From assembly GCF_018860385.1 (NCBI RefSeq), contig NZ_JAHKPH010000011.1:310001-374000 (forward strand): 64,000 nucleotides of DNA, in the 5' to 3' direction. The notes below the pieces were generated by a model. That model was not told the origin of the DNA. It worked only from the letters and a program-made list of their open reading frames with translations, and did not search any database. A program made the translations under genes and the position numbers. The stretch is from Reinekea forsetii (GTDB taxonomy: Bacteria > Pseudomonadota > Gammaproteobacteria > Pseudomonadales > Natronospirillaceae). This document shows, in pieces, positions 62,615-64,000 of this stretch (positions within the stretch are counted from its first letter, which is position 1; the number at the start of each line of letters is the position of its first letter).

Positions 62615-63547
62615 ATGGCCATTTATCGGTACGCTTTGCCGCACCTCGGTAATGAGTTGTTTGCCTGCTATACCGGTATGGAAACGGATCTAATATTTAA
62701 TAAAAATATTCCACTGCCAGGGTTTGCCGCTTATCCGTTACTGAACGATGAACAACATCGGGTGTTACTTGAAAATTACTATCGTTCTTTGATTCAAATG
62801 GCAAAGAAACACAAGGTTGGCGTCATTTTAGATTCCATCACCTGGGTTGCAAATGCCGATAGAGCTGCGGAGCTAGGCTACAGCTTAGAAGAGCTTGCAG
62901 AGTTTAATAAAAATGCCATCAAGTTGATTCATTCTGTTCGAGAGCAAGAAAATTATTGGCCTGCCGTATTGTGTGGGCAAGTCGGTCCAAGAGGGGATGG
63001 TTATATCCAAGACAAACCAATGAGCATAATAGAAGCCCGCGATTATCACAGTGTTCAATTGGCCGCCTATGCAGAAACAGAGGTCGATTTTGTCTGCGCG
63101 TTTACGCTGGGCAATGCACAAGAGGCTGCAGGGATAGTTTTGGCGGCAAATGCGTTTGAGTTGCCGGTTGCCATTTCCTTTACGGTAGAAACAGACGGCC
63201 GCCTTCCAACAGGTATGTCGCTTCAGAAAGCTGTGGAGTATGTAGATGCACACACCCAAGCCAGCGCTTTATATTATTTGGTTAATTGTGCACATCCTGA
63301 TCACTTGCTTCGAAGCTTCAACAGCGAGCCTTGGATTCAGCGTGTTAGGGGCGTTGTAGCGAATGCTTCGCGGTGCAGTCACGAAGAACTAGAAAGTGCG
63401 CTAGAGCTTGATGATGGTGCCCCTACTGAACTCGCCGAACAGTTAAGTCAACTGCGACTTAGTTATCCGCATTTTAATGTGTTTGGCGGGTGTTGTGGGA
63501 CAGACCAAAGGCACATGAATGCCATAATGGCAGCAACCAAGGATTAA
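62615..63547 (+). CDS. Homocysteine S-methyltransferase family protein
   Basis: 310 residues. The zinc cysteines of the family are visible: C at VNCAHPDHLL and the pair in VFGGCCGTDQRH near the end. It begins ALPHLGNELFACYTGMETDL, which differs from the usual xxxDGAMGT opening, so the donor (S-methylmethionine or another methyl or thiol compound) cannot be named. AGGAAC precedes the ATG. It stands 91 bp after the LysR gene. Confidence 0.83.
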   Translation: MAIYRYALPHLGNELFACYTGMETDLIFNKNIPLPGFAAYPLLNDEQHRVLLENYYRSLIQMAKKHKVGVILDSITWVANADRAAELGYSLEELAEFNKNAIKLIHSVREQENYWPAVLCGQVGPRGDGYIQDKPMSIIEARDYHSVQLAAYAETEVDFVCAFTLGNAQEAAGIVLAANAFELPVAISFTVETDGRLPTGMSLQKAVEYVDAHTQASALYYLVNCAHPDHLLRSFNSEPWIQRVRGVVANASRCSHEELESALELDDGAPTELAEQLSQLRLSYPHFNVFGGCCGTDQRHMNAIMAATKD

Positions 63548-63800
63548 TAGGCTATTTTACCACCTGGTCAGAATGTCATTCGAGTTAATAATCGGTTTCT
63601 ATGCAGTATATTGCCGCTTAATTTACGGCTAGATTGTTAAATTTTTGACCTGATGTGCAGTTTGGTATTTATTTTTGTAGCTGCGGCGCGTAAATTGGCG
63701 GTAGTCGTGACGATTTACAATAATTAGACGCATAAGAAGCGCGCGTCCGACCATTGCTCACAAAATCGCTCAATACTCTAATAAATCAAAGGAAAGCATT

Positions 63801-64000
63801 GTGAAACTTAAAACGTCTTTGCTTGTGGCGTCGATACTGTTGCCCTCAATTACGATGGCAGCATCAGACCTTGAACGGGTCGTCTGGATCGAACAGCCCG
63901 ATACTGAAGCAACTATTGCCTGGCGACAAACCAGCGGTGAAAACCCTCGCGTTGAGTTTGGCCAAGGGCAATCGCCTGAAAACTGGTTAACTCAAGCAGT
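63801..64000 (+). CDS. Exported protein with fibronectin-like/phosphatase N-terminus, cut by window edge
   Basis: A GTG at 63801 follows AAAGGAAAG and opens a signal peptide (KLKTSLLVASILLPSITMAA), then LERVVWIEQPDTEATIAW and NPRVEFGQG. This resembles the N-terminal fibronectin-III-like domain of purple acid phosphatases and related metallophosphoesterases. Only 66 codons are visible, so the assignment is tentative. The 250 bp upstream (63548-63800) contain nothing that I recognise. Confidence 0.6.
   Translation, partial: MKLKTSLLVASILLPSITMAASDLERVVWIEQPDTEATIAWRQTSGENPRVEFGQGQSPENWLTQA

Overview
The window reads as a typical chromosome segment of a marine gammaproteobacterium. Supporting marks are a partial gluQ, a thrS-infC-rpmI-rplT translation cluster, an rnm-yciO-scpA-scpB-rluB cluster, mnmC, class I fumarase, exonuclease I, RNase II and initiator tRNA genes with encoded CCA. 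Base composition is moderate and gene density is high. An Oceanospirillales-like lineage (Reinekea/Saccharospirillum type) is my inference from gene style, not something the sequence proves. I see no phage, CRISPR array, plasmid functions or intact transposase.

Layout. 1-9.2 kb: gluQ (cut by the window edge), an aminotransferase, an AEC transporter, hisI, then a minus-strand set (EamA exporter, aromatic/aspartate aminotransferase, VanZ-like membrane protein) divergent from an Lrp/AsnC regulator, a YbjN-like gene and class I fumarase. 9.3-16.1 kb: enoyl-CoA hydratase, a permuted papain-fold hydrolase coupled to sbcB, and a 917-residue DUF349 protein. 16.1-17.0 kb: two initiator tRNAs behind a stringent-type promoter, followed by a tandem array in which each unit of about 134 bp carries a Rho-independent terminator and a decayed tRNA 3' end. 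17.0-22.2 kb: a nucleotidyltransferase, a periplasmic rhodanese, and a DUF432-MscS-K+/H+ antiporter set suggesting osmotic and potassium control. 22.2-25.7 kb: thrS with a leader holding two tRNA-Thr anticodon look-alikes, infC with an apparent AUA start, an attenuator-like hairpin, rpmI and rplT.

25.7-37.6 kb: a pair of REP-like repeats, a MATE exporter, galE, and an amino-sugar catabolic locus. In that locus nagK-gntR-nagA-nagB on the minus strand diverge from a cytoplasmic GH20 hexosaminidase and an ABC importer (binding protein plus two permeases, no ATPase). The two plus-strand promoters share an operator candidate with TGGT direct repeats overlapping the -10 box. The implied route is import of chito-oligosaccharides, intracellular hydrolysis to GlcNAc, phosphorylation, deacetylation, and deamination to fructose-6-phosphate. 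37.6-46.1 kb: RNase II, a class III nucleotide cyclase coupled to a TPR lipoprotein, Trm112, yidD, cysS, a two-domain QueD-like protein and a rhodanese.

46.1-48.1 kb is the most unusual region. A native greB (plus strand) is split by exactly 1500 bp of foreign-looking DNA that itself carries a complete but diverged greB on the opposite strand, coupled to an unrecognised 150-codon gene, beside a 3' fragment of a YgjP/DUF45-type metallopeptidase gene. 48.1-64 kb: an MHYT protein with a dead GGDEF domain, mnmC, SH3 and YciI proteins, rnm-yciO-scpAB-rluB, an FAD oxidoreductase, small membrane proteins, a GNAT acetyltransferase, a methyltransferase, a DUF4177 protein, a VOC protein divergent from a LysR regulator, a homocysteine methyltransferase-like protein, and the start of a secreted phosphatase-like gene cut by the window edge.
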